Notes: generated by a model from the letters alone, not told the origin. A DNA stretch of 64,000 nt from Gordonia rubripertincta (GCF_038024875.1 NZ_CP136136.1:1364001-1428000); one strand, 5' to 3'. Positions 20,202 to 30,047 are shown, counted from the first letter of the stretch. Program-made: numbers and translations.

Positions 20202-21423
20202 CGCGCACGGGCGGGAGCCGGAGATGCCAGTCGCTGTGCTCCTGCACCTGCTCGGCCAGCGCGAGGACAGTTCCCTCGCGCAGACGTGCCGCCGTCAGCT
20301 GTGCACCGATGGGCATACTGGACGGGTGCACGCCGACCGGCAGTGCCAGTGTCGGGCCGTCGTGCAACGACCACGGATACGTCAGCTGTCCCATCCGGTG
20401 GGCCTGCGCCACGACCGCCTCGCCGACGCCGATCTCCGGCACGTCCACCGGCATCGCCGGGGTGAGCACGACGTCGACGTCCCGGAACATGTCGGCCATC
20501 GCCGAGCGGAACACGTCTCGCTGTCGGACCGCAGCGGCCCGCTGTTCGTCGGAGATGTGCAGTCCGAGGGAGATCCGTTCGCGGGTCGCCGGCTGAAAGC
20601 GGGACGGATCGTCGCGCAATCGCTCGGCGTGGATGCGTGCCAGGTCGGAATAGATCAGCGTGTAGACCACATCCTGAGCCGATTCACTGTGCGGCACGGG
20701 ACATTCCACGATGTGATGACCCAGTCGCCGGATGAGTTCGACGGTCTCGGTGACGGCGTCGGTGATGGCGGGATCGATGTCGCCGGTGACGAACGGCCAC
20801 GGAACCGCGACTCTCAGGGGGCCGGTGTCCTCAGGTGTGGGGTCCGAACCGGCGAGCACCGCGAACGTCTCACGCACCTGCGTGGCCGTGCGGGCCAGCG
20901 GTCCGACGGTGTCGAAATCCGCACTCACCGGGAAGATCCCGGACATGTCCAGCAGCCCGATGGACGGTCGTAGACCGGTGACCCCGCAGCATGCGGCGGG
21001 CAACCGGATCGAGCCGCCGGTGTCGGTGCCGAGTGCGACGTCGACGACTCCCGCGGCGACCGCGACACCGGAACCGCCGCTCGAGCCACCGGGCACACGG
21101 CGGGCGTCCCAGGGATTGACCGATCCGCCCGAGGCGGAGTTCTGACTGGTGACCCCGACCGCGAACTCGGCCATGTTCAACGTCGACGTGATCGTCGCAC
21201 CGGCGCGCTTGAGCGCAGCGACGCAGGCGGCGTCGTCGGTCGCTACACGGTCGGCGAAGAACTCCGAACCACAGGTGGAGCGAACCCCGCCGACCTCGAT
21301 GTTGTCCTTGACGCCGATGCGCACACCGGCCAGCGGACCCGGACCCGACGCCGCCGGATCGGAGCCGCGCTCGTCGGGAACCCAGGAGATGACGGTGTTC
21401 AAGCGCTCGGCGACGGAAACCAC
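20185..21423 (-). CDS. Amidase-signature family amidase
   Basis: 412 residues from GTG 21423 (VVSVAERLNTVISW). The Ser-cisSer-Lys triad is visible: Lys in RIGVKDNIE, cis-Ser in VPGGSSGGSGVAVAAG and nucleophile Ser in LGTDTGGSIRLPAA. It hydrolyses an amide to acid and ammonia. The frame is open about 65 codons further upstream, but that stretch contains a strong hairpin and the hyuB 3' end and is not conserved-looking; the chosen start gives a slightly short member (usual 430-480). It lies 71 bp after hyuB on the same strand and probably works on a product of HyuAB. Confidence 0.85.
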   Translation of the reverse strand: MVSVAERLNTVISWVPDERGSDPAASGPGPLAGVRIGVKDNIEVGGVRSTCGSEFFADRVATDDAACVAALKRAGATITSTLNMAEFAVGVTSQNSASGGSVNPWDARRVPGGSSGGSGVAVAAGVVDVALGTDTGGSIRLPAACCGVTGLRPSIGLLDMSGIFPVSADFDTVGPLARTATQVRETFAVLAGSDPTPEDTGPLRVAVPWPFVTGDIDPAITDAVTETVELIRRLGHHIVECPVPHSESAQDVVYTLIYSDLARIHAERLRDDPSRFQPATRERISLGLHISDEQRAAAVRQRDVFRSAMADMFRDVDVVLTPAMPVDVPEIGVGEAVVAQAHRMGQLTYPWSLHDGPTLALPVGVHPSSMPIGAQLTAARLREGTVLALAEQVQEHSDWHLRLPPVRVSSDV

Positions 21424-21450
21424 GCCGTCGGAGCGCGTTCCGGACGTGCC

Positions 21451-21483
21451 GGAGGGGCCGGCGACAGAGTCACCGGCCCCTCC
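21451..21483 (-). terminator. Strong hairpin between hyuB and the amidase gene
   Basis: GGAGGGGCCGG (21451-21461) and CCGGCCCCTCC (21473-21483) are perfect 11-bp arms with an 11-base loop, beginning 12 bp beyond the hyuB stop. There is no T tract, so it may attenuate or stabilise the 3' end rather than fully terminate. Confidence 0.6.
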
Positions 21484-21494
21484 GAGATCACCGG

Positions 21495-23315
21495 TCAGGA
21501 CGCCACCCGAGCCGAGCGCAGCGCCTCGGTGGCGGCCTCGTCGATGGTCCAGGTGTCGGTGTCCACCACGACACCGTAGTCCTGTCGGGCCTCCTCGGCA
21601 CTCAGATACTCGTCCCACACGTCGGACAGCACGGCGAACGGGTCGCGCAGGAACGGGTCACCGAAGCCGCCACCCGACGGCATCCGGATCTCCAGGCGGT
21701 CACCGGCGTGAATGACCTCCTGGGTGACCTTCGAGAAGAGCACCTCTTCCTCCGGTGTGCCGGGATTGCGGATGAACGACCCGGAGGCGCCGTCGCCGCC
21801 GCCGAGCGCACCCGCGGGCGGATCGGTGCGGTTGTCGGCCTCGGAGCCGAGGAAGGTGTCGGTCTCCATGTACCAGGTGCGCACGCTGCCGATGCCGCCG
21901 CGCCACTGGCCCGGAGCCGGCGACTCGTCACGCAGCTCATAACGCTCGGCGCGCATGGCGTGGTTGAGCTCGAGTTCCTCGATCGGGTTGTTGCGGGTGT
22001 TCGCCATCAGGGCGTCGACGGCGTCCATTCCGTCCTTACCGTTGCGTGCACCGTAGGAACCCTCGTTGATCTCGATATAGACCCAGTAGGATTCGCCGTC
22101 CTCGGCGAGGCCGGAGTAGGCGATCGCGCAGAGTGCGGCCGACGAGCCGGCGATGGCCCGCTCGGGCAACACCGGGGCGAGCGCCAGGTTGATCGAGTCG
22201 AAGATCCGGTTGACCTGGGAGAACCGGGCGAAGCACGACGCCGGGAAGTCCGGGTTGAAGATGGTGCCCTCGGGTGCGTAGGCACGCACCGGACGGAAGC
22301 AACCGTCGTTCTGTGGGACGAACTCCTCGGTGAGGTACTCGTCGAGGAGGATGGTGCGGATCGCGCTCACCGCGACCGGTAGCACCGAACCCTCGAAGGG
22401 AACGTTGAACGCCGTCGGCACCTGGTCGTTGGAGCCGGTGAGGTCGATGAGGACGTCCTCGTCCTCGATCTGCACGCGCACCGCGACCTTCAGCGGGACA
22501 CCGCGGTTCTTGCCGTCGTCGTCGAGGTAACCGATCGGTGCCTCGTAGCTGCCGTTGGGGATCTCCCGGATCCGGCTGCGCAGCATTTCCTCCGAGTAGT
22601 CCATCCACCGGTCGGCTGCACTCATCACGACGTCGAGACCGTACTTCTCGAGCAATTCGACGAACCGCTTCTCGCCGATGCGGGAACAGGCGATGAGGGC
22701 CTCGAGATCGCCGCGGTTCTGCTCCGGTGTGCGCACGTTGTCCAGGATGTGCTGGATCAGCATGTCGTTGCGGACGCCGCCGTCGTAGATCTTCATGGAG
22801 TCCATCAGCTTGCCCTCGGCCCAGACGTCGACGACGTCCATGCACAGGCCGGGGAAGTTGCCGCCGATGTCGGAGACGTGACCGGTACATCCGGCGAAGC
22901 CGATGTGCTCACCCTCCCAGAAGATCGGGATGATCACGCCGTAGTCGGGGGAGTGGGCCGCACCGTGATACGGGTGGTTGTGCAGGATCACATCACCCGG
23001 CTTGTACGTCCCGGCGAGCTTGCGGTTGACCCCGCGGATATAGGCCGGGATCGAACCACAGTGCATCGGAGTCGAATCCGACTCGCACAGTTCGCGACCG
23101 TTGACGTCGAAGATGCCGGCGCCGAGGTCCTCGGACTCGCGGATCAGGCTCGAGTAGGCCATGCGGTAGAGGACCTGGGCCATCTCCTTGGCCATCGAGT
23201 TCAGCGCACCGCCGATGACGCGCAGGGTGATCGGATCGACCTCGACGGTGTTCCAGGTCCGATTGGCCTCGGCGGCAAGGGAAACGCCGTCGGCGGGCAT
23301 CAGGGTCTTCGCCAT
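21495..23315 (-). CDS. hyuB: Hydantoinase B/oxoprolinase-family subunit HyuB
   Basis: 606 residues from ATG 23315, one base after the hyuA stop. Family blocks: MAKEMAQVLYRMAYSSLIRESEDLGAGIFD, GDVILHNHPYHGAAHSPDYGV, GFAGCTGHVSDIGG, SNDQVPTAFNVPF and the C-terminal PSGGGFGDPFLRDP. HyuB pairs with HyuA in ATP-dependent opening of cyclic amides (N-methylhydantoinase, caprolactamase, oxoprolinase-like) or in related acetone/acetophenone carboxylases; the sequence alone does not tell which. The His/Asp-rich HNHPYHGAAHSPD segment is a probable metal site. Confidence 0.9.
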   Translation of the reverse strand: MAKTLMPADGVSLAAEANRTWNTVEVDPITLRVIGGALNSMAKEMAQVLYRMAYSSLIRESEDLGAGIFDVNGRELCESDSTPMHCGSIPAYIRGVNRKLAGTYKPGDVILHNHPYHGAAHSPDYGVIIPIFWEGEHIGFAGCTGHVSDIGGNFPGLCMDVVDVWAEGKLMDSMKIYDGGVRNDMLIQHILDNVRTPEQNRGDLEALIACSRIGEKRFVELLEKYGLDVVMSAADRWMDYSEEMLRSRIREIPNGSYEAPIGYLDDDGKNRGVPLKVAVRVQIEDEDVLIDLTGSNDQVPTAFNVPFEGSVLPVAVSAIRTILLDEYLTEEFVPQNDGCFRPVRAYAPEGTIFNPDFPASCFARFSQVNRIFDSINLALAPVLPERAIAGSSAALCAIAYSGLAEDGESYWVYIEINEGSYGARNGKDGMDAVDALMANTRNNPIEELELNHAMRAERYELRDESPAPGQWRGGIGSVRTWYMETDTFLGSEADNRTDPPAGALGGGDGASGSFIRNPGTPEEEVLFSKVTQEVIHAGDRLEIRMPSGGGFGDPFLRDPFAVLSDVWDEYLSAEEARQDYGVVVDTDTWTIDEAATEALRSARVAS

Positions 23316-23316
23316 C

Positions 23317-25395
23317 TCAGGCGCTCCTCTCGATGATGATGTGGCCCACGGCGTCGACCGTGGCCTTCTGTCCGATGCCGACGATGGTCGTCGAGTCGAA
23401 CTGCTGGACGATGGCCGGGCCCTCGAAGGTGTTGCCGGCCTTGAACAATGCGCGGTCGTAGACAGGGGTATCGACCCATTCGGGGTCGGCGGAGTCGTTC
23501 TTCCAGAACAGCGCCTGAGTGGTCGACTTGATGGCTCCCGATGCGTCGGCACCACCCTTCTCGATCTCGGCGATGCGGATGTGCTCGACCGCGCCGACAC
23601 CGGTCACCCGGATGTTGACCAATTGGACCGGCTTGTCGTCGAACCGCTGCGAATACGTACGCCCGTGCACTTCGTGGAACGTGGCCGCGGTCTGCTCGAC
23701 CCATTCGGCGGTGATCTCGCCATCGGGTGCGTGCACACGAAGCTCGTAACCCTGTCCGACATAACGGCAGTCGACGCTTCGCTCGAGGGTGATGTCATCC
23801 TCGGCGATGCCGTCGGCACGCAGCTGGGCGACGGCCTGCTCGGAGAGCCGGTCCATCTCGCGGGTCAGCAGTTCGAGGTCGGGGTCGGCCGACGACGTCC
23901 ACACGGTGGTCGGGACCTCGTAGCGCACGTCGGTGGTCAGCAGGCCGACCGCCGACGTGATGCCCGGGTGGCCGGGGACGATGACCCGCGGGATGCCCAG
24001 GTGCTCGGCGATCTGCCATGCGTACAGCGGTCCGGCGCCGCCCTCGGCGACCAGCGAGAACTCGCGCGGGTCATAGCCCTTGCGCACCGAGTGCAGGGAG
24101 ATGGCCTCGGTCATCGAGTGGGCGAGGATCTGGAAGATGCCCATCGCGGCGTGCTCGAGATCGGCACCGAGCTTGTCAGCGATGTGGGTCTTGACCGCCT
24201 CGGTCGCCAGCTCCGGCTTGACCTCCATGGTTCCCGACAGGAAGCTGTCGGCACCCAGCCAGCCCATGACGACCATGGCATCGGTCGAGGTGGGTTCGGT
24301 GCCGCCGCGGTTGTAGCAGGCGGGTCCGGGCATGGCGCCCGCGCTGCGAGGTCCGACGCGGAACATGCCGCCCTCGTCGATGCTGGCGATCGAGCCGCCG
24401 CCGGCACCGATGGTGTCGACCTCGGCCATCGGGACCATCGCGTGGTAGTCACCGATGCGGGTGTCGAGGAGATGCTTCATCCGCAGCTTGCCGTCGGGTG
24501 CGACGCCGATGTCGGCGGAGGTGCCACCCACGTCGAGGGTGATGACGCTCGGGTAGCCCGAGGCCCGGCCGATGAAGCAGCCGCCCAGCAGGCCGGCGAC
24601 GACGCCGCTGGTCAGCAGCGACACGGGGACTTCACTGGCGCTGCGCGAGGTGACGAGACCGCCGGCCGAGGTCATCAGGTGGACGTCCTCGCCGACCTGT
24701 GCGGCCTTGGCCTTGCCGGCCAGGTTCTCGATGTACCGGGAGGTCTTGGGGCCGACGAAGGCGTTGAGGGCGGTGGTCGAGAAGCGCTCGTACTCGCGGT
24801 ACTGGCTGGCGACGTCGCTGGACAGCGACACGAAGACGCCGGGGTACTCCTCGGCGATGATCTCGCGGACCCGCTGCTCGTGGGTCGGGTTGCGGTAGGC
24901 GTGCAGGAAGGCGACGGCGATCGCCTCGACCCCGCGTTCGCGGAGAAGCGCGACCTCGCGGCGGACGGCGTCCTCGTCGAGCGGGGTCAGCACGTTGCCG
25001 GCGGCGTCGATTCGCTCGGGGACGGTACGCCGGTTGCGGCGCGGCACCAGCTGCCACTTCTGCCAGGGCAGGTCCTGGTAGTTGGAGTAGTTCAGGGGGC
25101 GCTTCTTACGCGCGATGTGCAGGAGGTCGCGGAACCCGTCGGTGGTGATCATGCCGACGTCGCTGCCGTTGTGCTCGAGCACGATGTTGGTGGCCACGGT
25201 GGTCCCGTGGAAGAACATCTCGATGTCCGCGACGTCGATGCCCGCACGTTCGGCGAGCACCTCGATCCCGTCCATCGTGCCGATCGAGGGATCGTGGTTC
25301 GTCGACGGCGTCTTGTGCACCGTCACCGTCCCGTCGTCGTCCCACAGGACCAGGTCGGTGAACGTACCGCCCACATCCACGCCGATTCGCTTCAT
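23317..25395 (-). CDS. hyuA: Hydantoinase A/oxoprolinase-family ATP-binding subunit HyuA
   Basis: 692 residues with the actin-like ATPase fold: N-terminal RIGVDVGGTFTDLVLWDDDG (phosphate 1), FFHGTTVATN, the second phosphate site VITLDVGGTSADIGV near residue 290 and EGGAGPLYAWQIAEHLGI near 445. It activates the amide carbonyl by phosphorylation for cleavage together with HyuB. Length is standard. First gene of the minus-strand hyuA-hyuB-amidase unit, with GAGGAAGCGAG before the ATG; the 260-bp divergent region to the MaoC gene should contain both promoters. Confidence 0.92.
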   Translation of the reverse strand: MKRIGVDVGGTFTDLVLWDDDGTVTVHKTPSTNHDPSIGTMDGIEVLAERAGIDVADIEMFFHGTTVATNIVLEHNGSDVGMITTDGFRDLLHIARKKRPLNYSNYQDLPWQKWQLVPRRNRRTVPERIDAAGNVLTPLDEDAVRREVALLRERGVEAIAVAFLHAYRNPTHEQRVREIIAEEYPGVFVSLSSDVASQYREYERFSTTALNAFVGPKTSRYIENLAGKAKAAQVGEDVHLMTSAGGLVTSRSASEVPVSLLTSGVVAGLLGGCFIGRASGYPSVITLDVGGTSADIGVAPDGKLRMKHLLDTRIGDYHAMVPMAEVDTIGAGGGSIASIDEGGMFRVGPRSAGAMPGPACYNRGGTEPTSTDAMVVMGWLGADSFLSGTMEVKPELATEAVKTHIADKLGADLEHAAMGIFQILAHSMTEAISLHSVRKGYDPREFSLVAEGGAGPLYAWQIAEHLGIPRVIVPGHPGITSAVGLLTTDVRYEVPTTVWTSSADPDLELLTREMDRLSEQAVAQLRADGIAEDDITLERSVDCRYVGQGYELRVHAPDGEITAEWVEQTAATFHEVHGRTYSQRFDDKPVQLVNIRVTGVGAVEHIRIAEIEKGGADASGAIKSTTQALFWKNDSADPEWVDTPVYDRALFKAGNTFEGPAIVQQFDSTTIVGIGQKATVDAVGHIIIERSA

Positions 25396-25556
25396 CGAAA
25401 CTCGCTTCCTCTTTTCGTGCCGTCACCCCGACGTCGGATCGGTGCGCCCCATCCGGTGACGGGAGTGATCTGAGCCATAGCTGCGCTCGAAAGGATCATG
25501 CAATACATCGGAGGTTTCGGCAACCCATGAGCAAAATCTCACCCCAAAATTCGCTA

Positions 25557-25595
25557 TTGACCGCGTCTTGACGTTCTAAAGATCTGATGTTTATG
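25557..25595 (+). promoter_or_regulatory. Possible promoter of the MaoC-CaiB-PrpD-ACAD-CitE operon
   Basis: TTGACG (25568-25573) and TTTATG (25590-25595) are 16 bp apart within an unusually AT-rich stretch of the 260-bp divergent region; a second TTGACC lies at 25557. Position is suitable (about 60 bp before the TTG start), but the -10 is poor. Confidence 0.3.
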
Positions 25596-25655
25596 GTGGG
25601 CCGCGTCACGGCGTGTGCTTTTCGACGACGACGCCGCAGCCTTGTAGGAGGACCA

Positions 25656-26216
25656 TTGACCACCCATCCCGCCACTCTCGGACGCTTCTTCGAGGACTAC
25701 GTCGTGGGCGACGTCTATCAACACCCGATGGGCCGCACGATCACCGACACCGACAACGCGTGGATCACGTGCCTGTCGATGAACACCAACCAGAACCACT
25801 TCAACGAACATCTCGCCCGGACGAATCCCATCACCGACGGCAAGGTGATCGTGAACTCGGGGCTGACCATCGCCCTGGTACTCGGACTGTCGGTGATCGA
25901 CATGAGTCAGAACGCCGTCGCCAACCTCCAGTTCACCGACGTCAAACTCCAGCATCCGGTGTACGTCGGTGACACGATCTACGCCGAGAGCATCTGCACC
26001 GATCTGCGCCAGTCCAGGTCTCGTCCCTACGCGGGCATCGTGTCGATGATCACCCGCGGGGTCAATCAGGACGGCGAGGTCGTCGTGTCCTGGAATCGCT
26101 CCGTCATGGTCGCCACCCGCGAGAGCGGCATCGGACAGAACTACTTCCCCGAGGTCAAGGCGCCCTCGCTGGCCGAGCTAGTCGCCGGCGCCGAGACCGA
26201 GGACGCGCGGTCATGA
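25656..26216 (+). CDS. MaoC-family (mesaconyl/itaconyl-CoA hydratase-like) dehydratase
   Basis: 186 residues from TTG 25656, preceded by GTAGGAGG 4 bp upstream. GRFFEDYVVGDVYQHPMGRTITDTDNAWITCLSMNTNQNHFNEHLA is the N-terminal signature of the single-hot-dog MaoC group that acts on branched C5 dicarboxyl-CoA esters; the catalytic Asp and His fall in TDTDNAW...NQNHFNEH, and YVGDTIYAES is the conserved middle block. Expected reaction: reversible hydration of an enoyl-CoA such as mesaconyl- or itaconyl-CoA. Stop overlaps the next start as ATGA. Substrate specificity is inferred only. Confidence 0.8.
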   Translation: MTTHPATLGRFFEDYVVGDVYQHPMGRTITDTDNAWITCLSMNTNQNHFNEHLARTNPITDGKVIVNSGLTIALVLGLSVIDMSQNAVANLQFTDVKLQHPVYVGDTIYAESICTDLRQSRSRPYAGIVSMITRGVNQDGEVVVSWNRSVMVATRESGIGQNYFPEVKAPSLAELVAGAETEDARS

Positions 26217-27425
26217 GGCCGCTCGAGGACGTCCGGATCATCGCCGTCGAACAATACGGCGCCGGTCCGTTCGGCAGTGTCCACCTCGCTGACCTCGGTG
26301 CCGACGTGCTCAAGATCGAGGAGCCGACCTCCGGGGGCGACGTCGGGCGCTACGTTCCGCCCTACAACAAGGGCGAGGACTCGCTGTTCTTCGAGACCTT
26401 CAACCGCAACAAGCGCAGTCTGTCGCTGGACCTCGGGACACCGGGCGGACGCAAGGTGTTCGAGGACCTCGTCCGCACCAGCGACGCGGTCTACTCGAAC
26501 CTGCGCGGCGACGTCCCGGCGAAGATCAAGATCACCTACGACGACCTCAAACACCTCAACCCGGCGATTGTCTGCTGCAGCCTGACCGGATTCGGCATGA
26601 CGGGTCCCCGGGCCAAGCAACCCGGTTACGACTACATCCTGCAGGGCCTCGCCGGCTGGATGGACCTCACCGGCGATCCCGACGGGCCGCCCACCAAATC
26701 CGGTCTCTCCCTTGTGGATTTCTGCGGTGGCTATGTTGCCGCGCTCAGCCTGATGGCGGGTCTGCACGCCGCTCGGCGCGACGGGATCGGCGGCGACTGC
26801 GACGTCTCGCTCTACGACACCGCCATCTCGATGCTCACCTACCCGGCAGCCTGGCACCTCAACGCCGGCTACCGCCCGGGTCGCACGAAAAACTCCGCGC
26901 ATCCCTCGCTGGTGCCGTTCCAGGCCTTCGAGGCCGCCGACGGCTGGTTCGTCGTCGGCTGTGCCAAGGAGAAGTTCTGGGGTGCGGCTGGCCGAGACCA
27001 TCGGGCTACCGGAACTTCTCGAGGACCCGCGGTTCACCGACTTCACCGCCCGTGGTGAGCACAAGGACGAACTGCTGCCGTTGCTCGAGAAGCGATTCGC
27101 CGAGGCCACGGTCGATCACTGGGTGTCATTGCTGACCGAGGCCGGGGTGCCGACGGGTCCCATCAACGACGTCGAGCAGGCGCTGACCGAGGAGCACACC
27201 CTGGCGCGCGGCCTCATCGCCACCACCGAACACGAGGTGTGGGGCGAGGTCCGGCAGGTCACCTCACCGGTGCGTTTCGGCAACGAGCCCACGGAGTATC
27301 GTCGGGCACCGCGCCGCAACGAGAACTTCGACGAGGTGATGGCACTGCTGGGCTACAGCGCAGAGGACGTCCGCGGTCTCGTCGACGCCGGTGCCTTCGG
27401 TTCGATCGCACAGGCCACACCGTGA
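26213..27425 (+). pseudogene. CaiB/BaiF family CoA-transferase, interrupted by a one-base frameshift
   Basis: Frame 1 (from ATG 26213) gives a normal class III CoA-transferase start (MRPLEDVRIIAVEQYGAGPFGSVHLADLGADVLKIEEP, catalytic-Asp block YDYILQGLAGWMDLTGDPDGPP) up to VVGCAKEKFW. The rest of the protein (VRLAETIGLPELLEDPRFTDFTAR ... FDEVMALLGYSAEDV) is in the next frame. Removing one G from GGGG at 26979-26982 joins them into a full-length protein of about 403 residues. It would transfer CoA between acyl-CoA and a free (di)carboxylate without ATP. Both flanking overlaps (ATGA before, GTGA after) are intact, which argues for a sequencing error or a very recent mutation. Confidence 0.85.
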
Positions 27426-28807
27426 CCGCCCGCCGACTCGTGACCTGGGCCGCGGGCCTCGAGATCGACGACATCCCCGAGGTCACCCGGCGCGCGGCGT
27501 TGCGGCATCTGCTCGACGGGATCGGCAATGCGATCGGCGCCCGTCGACTCGACCAGGGCGGCCCCGGATTGTCCGTGGCCCGCGGGCTCGGCGGTCCGCC
27601 GCAGGCACATCCTCTCGGTGACCCCAAGGCCATCTCGGCTCCTGCGGCGGCCTTCGCCAACGGCGTTCTGATGCACGCTCTGGACTTCGACGACACGCAT
27701 GCCGGTGCGCTCGTGCATCCGACGACGGTCGTGGCGCCGGCCGTCCTGGCCGTCGCCGAGGAAGTCGGCGCGACCGGTGCGCAGACGGTGACCGCGCTGG
27801 TGGCCGGCCTGGAGATCGCTTGTCGACTCGGCGCGGCCGCACCGCACGGCTTCCACGCACGCGGCCTCCATGCGACCGCCGTCGTCGGTCCGCTCGCCGG
27901 TGCCGTCGCCGCCGGACTCCTGTACGGTGCCGACGCCGATCGCCTCACCGACGCCATCGGCATCGCGGCGTCGTCGGCGGGCGGCTTGCTCGAATTCCTC
28001 GACACCGGGGCAAACACCAAGGTCCTGCATCCGGGGAACGCGGGTTTCAGCGGTGTCCTCGCCGCACGCCTGGCGCTGGCCGGGGCCAGCGGTCCGGAGT
28101 CTGTGCTGGAGGGCAGGCGCGGTCTCTACCGAGCGCTCGCCGACCGCGACGTCGATCCCGACGTGATCGTCGCCGATCTCGGAAGTCGTTGGGAAAGCGC
28201 CGGTATCGGCATCAAGCCGTATCCGAGTTGTCAGCTCATGCACGCTTCGCTCGATGCGGTGGCGCAGGCTCTGGCCGAGGCCGCGCGATCGGGCATCGAG
28301 GTGTCGGCGTCGCGCATCGCCACCATCAGTGTCGACGTCCATCCCGACAGCGTGGACATCGTCTGCGGCCCCGGAACCGGAACCCGCAGCCCGCGCAGTA
28401 TCTACGACGCGAAGTTCGACCTGCCGTGGAGCGTCGCCGCCCTCGTCCACGACGGATCGGTCACGGTCGACACCTACGCCGAGGACTCGATCGTCCGACC
28501 GGAGGTGGCCGCCACCGCCGGACTTGTCGAGGTCGTGCCCGTACCCGATGACCGCCCGGCCGCCGACGCCGCCGGGCGGGCGGTCATCACCCTGGACGAC
28601 TCCACTCGCTTCGTCGGCGAGGTCCCCTGCAGCCGAGGCACTTCCGGCCGGCCGATGGACGATGCCGCGGTCGCCGAGAAGTTCCGGGGCAACAGTGGCG
28701 GGGGAGAGACCTCCGACGCGCTCGTCCGGACCGTCTTCGGTCTGTGCGACGCCCCGTCCGTCGCACCGATCGCCGGCCTCGCGGCCGACATCCTCGCCGC
28801 GGGCTGA
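27422..28807 (+). CDS. MmgE/PrpD family protein
   Basis: 461 residues from GTG 27422 (GTGA overlap with the CaiB gene). The N-terminal helical part (RRAALRHLLDGIGNAIGARR), ALDFDDTHAGALVHPTTVVAPAVLAVAE, GFHARGLHATAVVGP and KPYPSCQLMHASLDA are the standard blocks of the MmgE/PrpD fold, which includes 2-methylcitrate dehydratase, cis-aconitate decarboxylase and uncharacterised paralogs. Here it sits among CoA-ester genes, so a (de)hydration, decarboxylation or isomerisation of a tricarboxylate or branched dicarboxylate is plausible; no substrate can be assigned from sequence. Confidence 0.85.
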   Translation: MTARRLVTWAAGLEIDDIPEVTRRAALRHLLDGIGNAIGARRLDQGGPGLSVARGLGGPPQAHPLGDPKAISAPAAAFANGVLMHALDFDDTHAGALVHPTTVVAPAVLAVAEEVGATGAQTVTALVAGLEIACRLGAAAPHGFHARGLHATAVVGPLAGAVAAGLLYGADADRLTDAIGIAASSAGGLLEFLDTGANTKVLHPGNAGFSGVLAARLALAGASGPESVLEGRRGLYRALADRDVDPDVIVADLGSRWESAGIGIKPYPSCQLMHASLDAVAQALAEAARSGIEVSASRIATISVDVHPDSVDIVCGPGTGTRSPRSIYDAKFDLPWSVAALVHDGSVTVDTYAEDSIVRPEVAATAGLVEVVPVPDDRPAADAAGRAVITLDDSTRFVGEVPCSRGTSGRPMDDAAVAEKFRGNSGGGETSDALVRTVFGLCDAPSVAPIAGLAADILAAG

Positions 28808-28883
28808 CTCCTCTTCACCTGCCGGTCCGCGGCCAGATCCGGACCGACGTCTCAGCTCACACCCTCAGATCAAGGATTACGCA

Positions 28884-30047
28884 ATGGATTTCAGCTTCAC
28901 CGAGGAACAGCGCGACTTCCGGTCGGCGCTCCGTCAACTGGTCGACAAGGAGATCATCCCGGTCGCCAACGAATGGGAACGCGAGGGTCGCTATCCCACG
29001 GAGATCGTCGCGCGACTGCGGGACATGGGGCTGTTCGGGATCACCACCCCGGAGGAGTACGGCGGACTCGAACTCGACATGGTGTCCTTCACCCTCGTGT
29101 ACGAGGAGATCGCCCGCGGCTGGATGGGTATCGCCGGCATCCTGGGCAGCCACAACCTGGCGTGCTGGATGATCGCGCGCCACGGCACCGAGGAGCAGAA
29201 GCAGCAGTGGCTGCCCCGGCTGGCGAGCGGTGAATGCCGTACCGGCATCGGACTGACCGAACCGGGCGCGGGCACCGACCTGCAGGGCATCAAGACCACC
29301 GCCACCCGCGACGGCGACGACTACGTCATCCGCGGCACCAAGACGTGGATCACCAACGCGCGCCACGCGAATGTGCTCCCCGTCCTGGTCAAGACGGATC
29401 CGTCGGCCTCGCCGGCGCACAAGGGCATGAGCATCCTGCTCGTCGACACCACGACCCCCGGATTCGAAGTGCAGCGAGACCTCGGCAAGCTCGGCTACAA
29501 GGGCACCGAATCGTGCGAGATCTTCCTCGACGAGGTGCGGGTACCGGCGTCGACACTGCTCGGCGGGGTCGAGGGCCGCGGTATGCAGCAGGCGCTGTCC
29601 GGGTTGGAGATCGGCCGCCTCAACATCGCCGGCCGCAGCGTCGGCATCGCGCAGGCGTCGTACGACGCGGCGCTCGACTACTCACGCCAGCGCACCGCCT
29701 TCGGGAAGCCGATCTCCGACTTCCAGGCGATCCAGCTCAAGCTCGCCGACATCGCCACCCAGCTGCAGGCGGCGCGTCTCATGACGTATTGGGCTGCCGC
29801 GAAGGCGGATTCGGGTGCACGCGTCGACGGGGAGGCAGGTATGGCGAAGTACTTCGCCTCGGAGACAGCGATCACCGCGAGCCTGGAGGCGATGCGTATC
29901 CACGGCGGCTACGGCTACTCGACCGAGTTCAACGTGGAGCGGTACTACCGCGACGCGCCGCTCATGTCGATCGGCGAGGGGACCAACGACATCATGCGGA
30001 CCGTCATCGCCAAGGCGCTGGTCAACGGAACCGTCACCGTCGGATGA
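28884..30047 (+). CDS. Acyl-CoA dehydrogenase
   Basis: 387 residues from ATG 28884 with AAGGA 7 bp upstream. MDFSFTEEQRDFRSALRQLVDKEI is the usual start; FAD-contact blocks GIGLTEPGAGTDLQGIKTTA and WITNARHANVL, then RQRTAFGKPISDFQAIQLKLADI and IHGGYGYSTEFNVERYYRDA are all present. The catalytic Glu is in SIGEGTNDIM near residue 370. It oxidises an acyl-CoA to the enoyl-CoA, passing electrons to ETF. The gene is 76 bp after PrpD and overlaps the lyase gene (ATGA). Probable place: desaturation step before the MaoC hydratase. Confidence 0.93.
   Translation: MDFSFTEEQRDFRSALRQLVDKEIIPVANEWEREGRYPTEIVARLRDMGLFGITTPEEYGGLELDMVSFTLVYEEIARGWMGIAGILGSHNLACWMIARHGTEEQKQQWLPRLASGECRTGIGLTEPGAGTDLQGIKTTATRDGDDYVIRGTKTWITNARHANVLPVLVKTDPSASPAHKGMSILLVDTTTPGFEVQRDLGKLGYKGTESCEIFLDEVRVPASTLLGGVEGRGMQQALSGLEIGRLNIAGRSVGIAQASYDAALDYSRQRTAFGKPISDFQAIQLKLADIATQLQAARLMTYWAAAKADSGARVDGEAGMAKYFASETAITASLEAMRIHGGYGYSTEFNVERYYRDAPLMSIGEGTNDIMRTVIAKALVNGTVTVG

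Noticed and set aside
23188..25473. Long plus-strand open frame opposite hyuA
   Set aside because: Antisense frame of a high-GC gene with no start signal or family motifs; hyuA on the minus strand has full family conservation.
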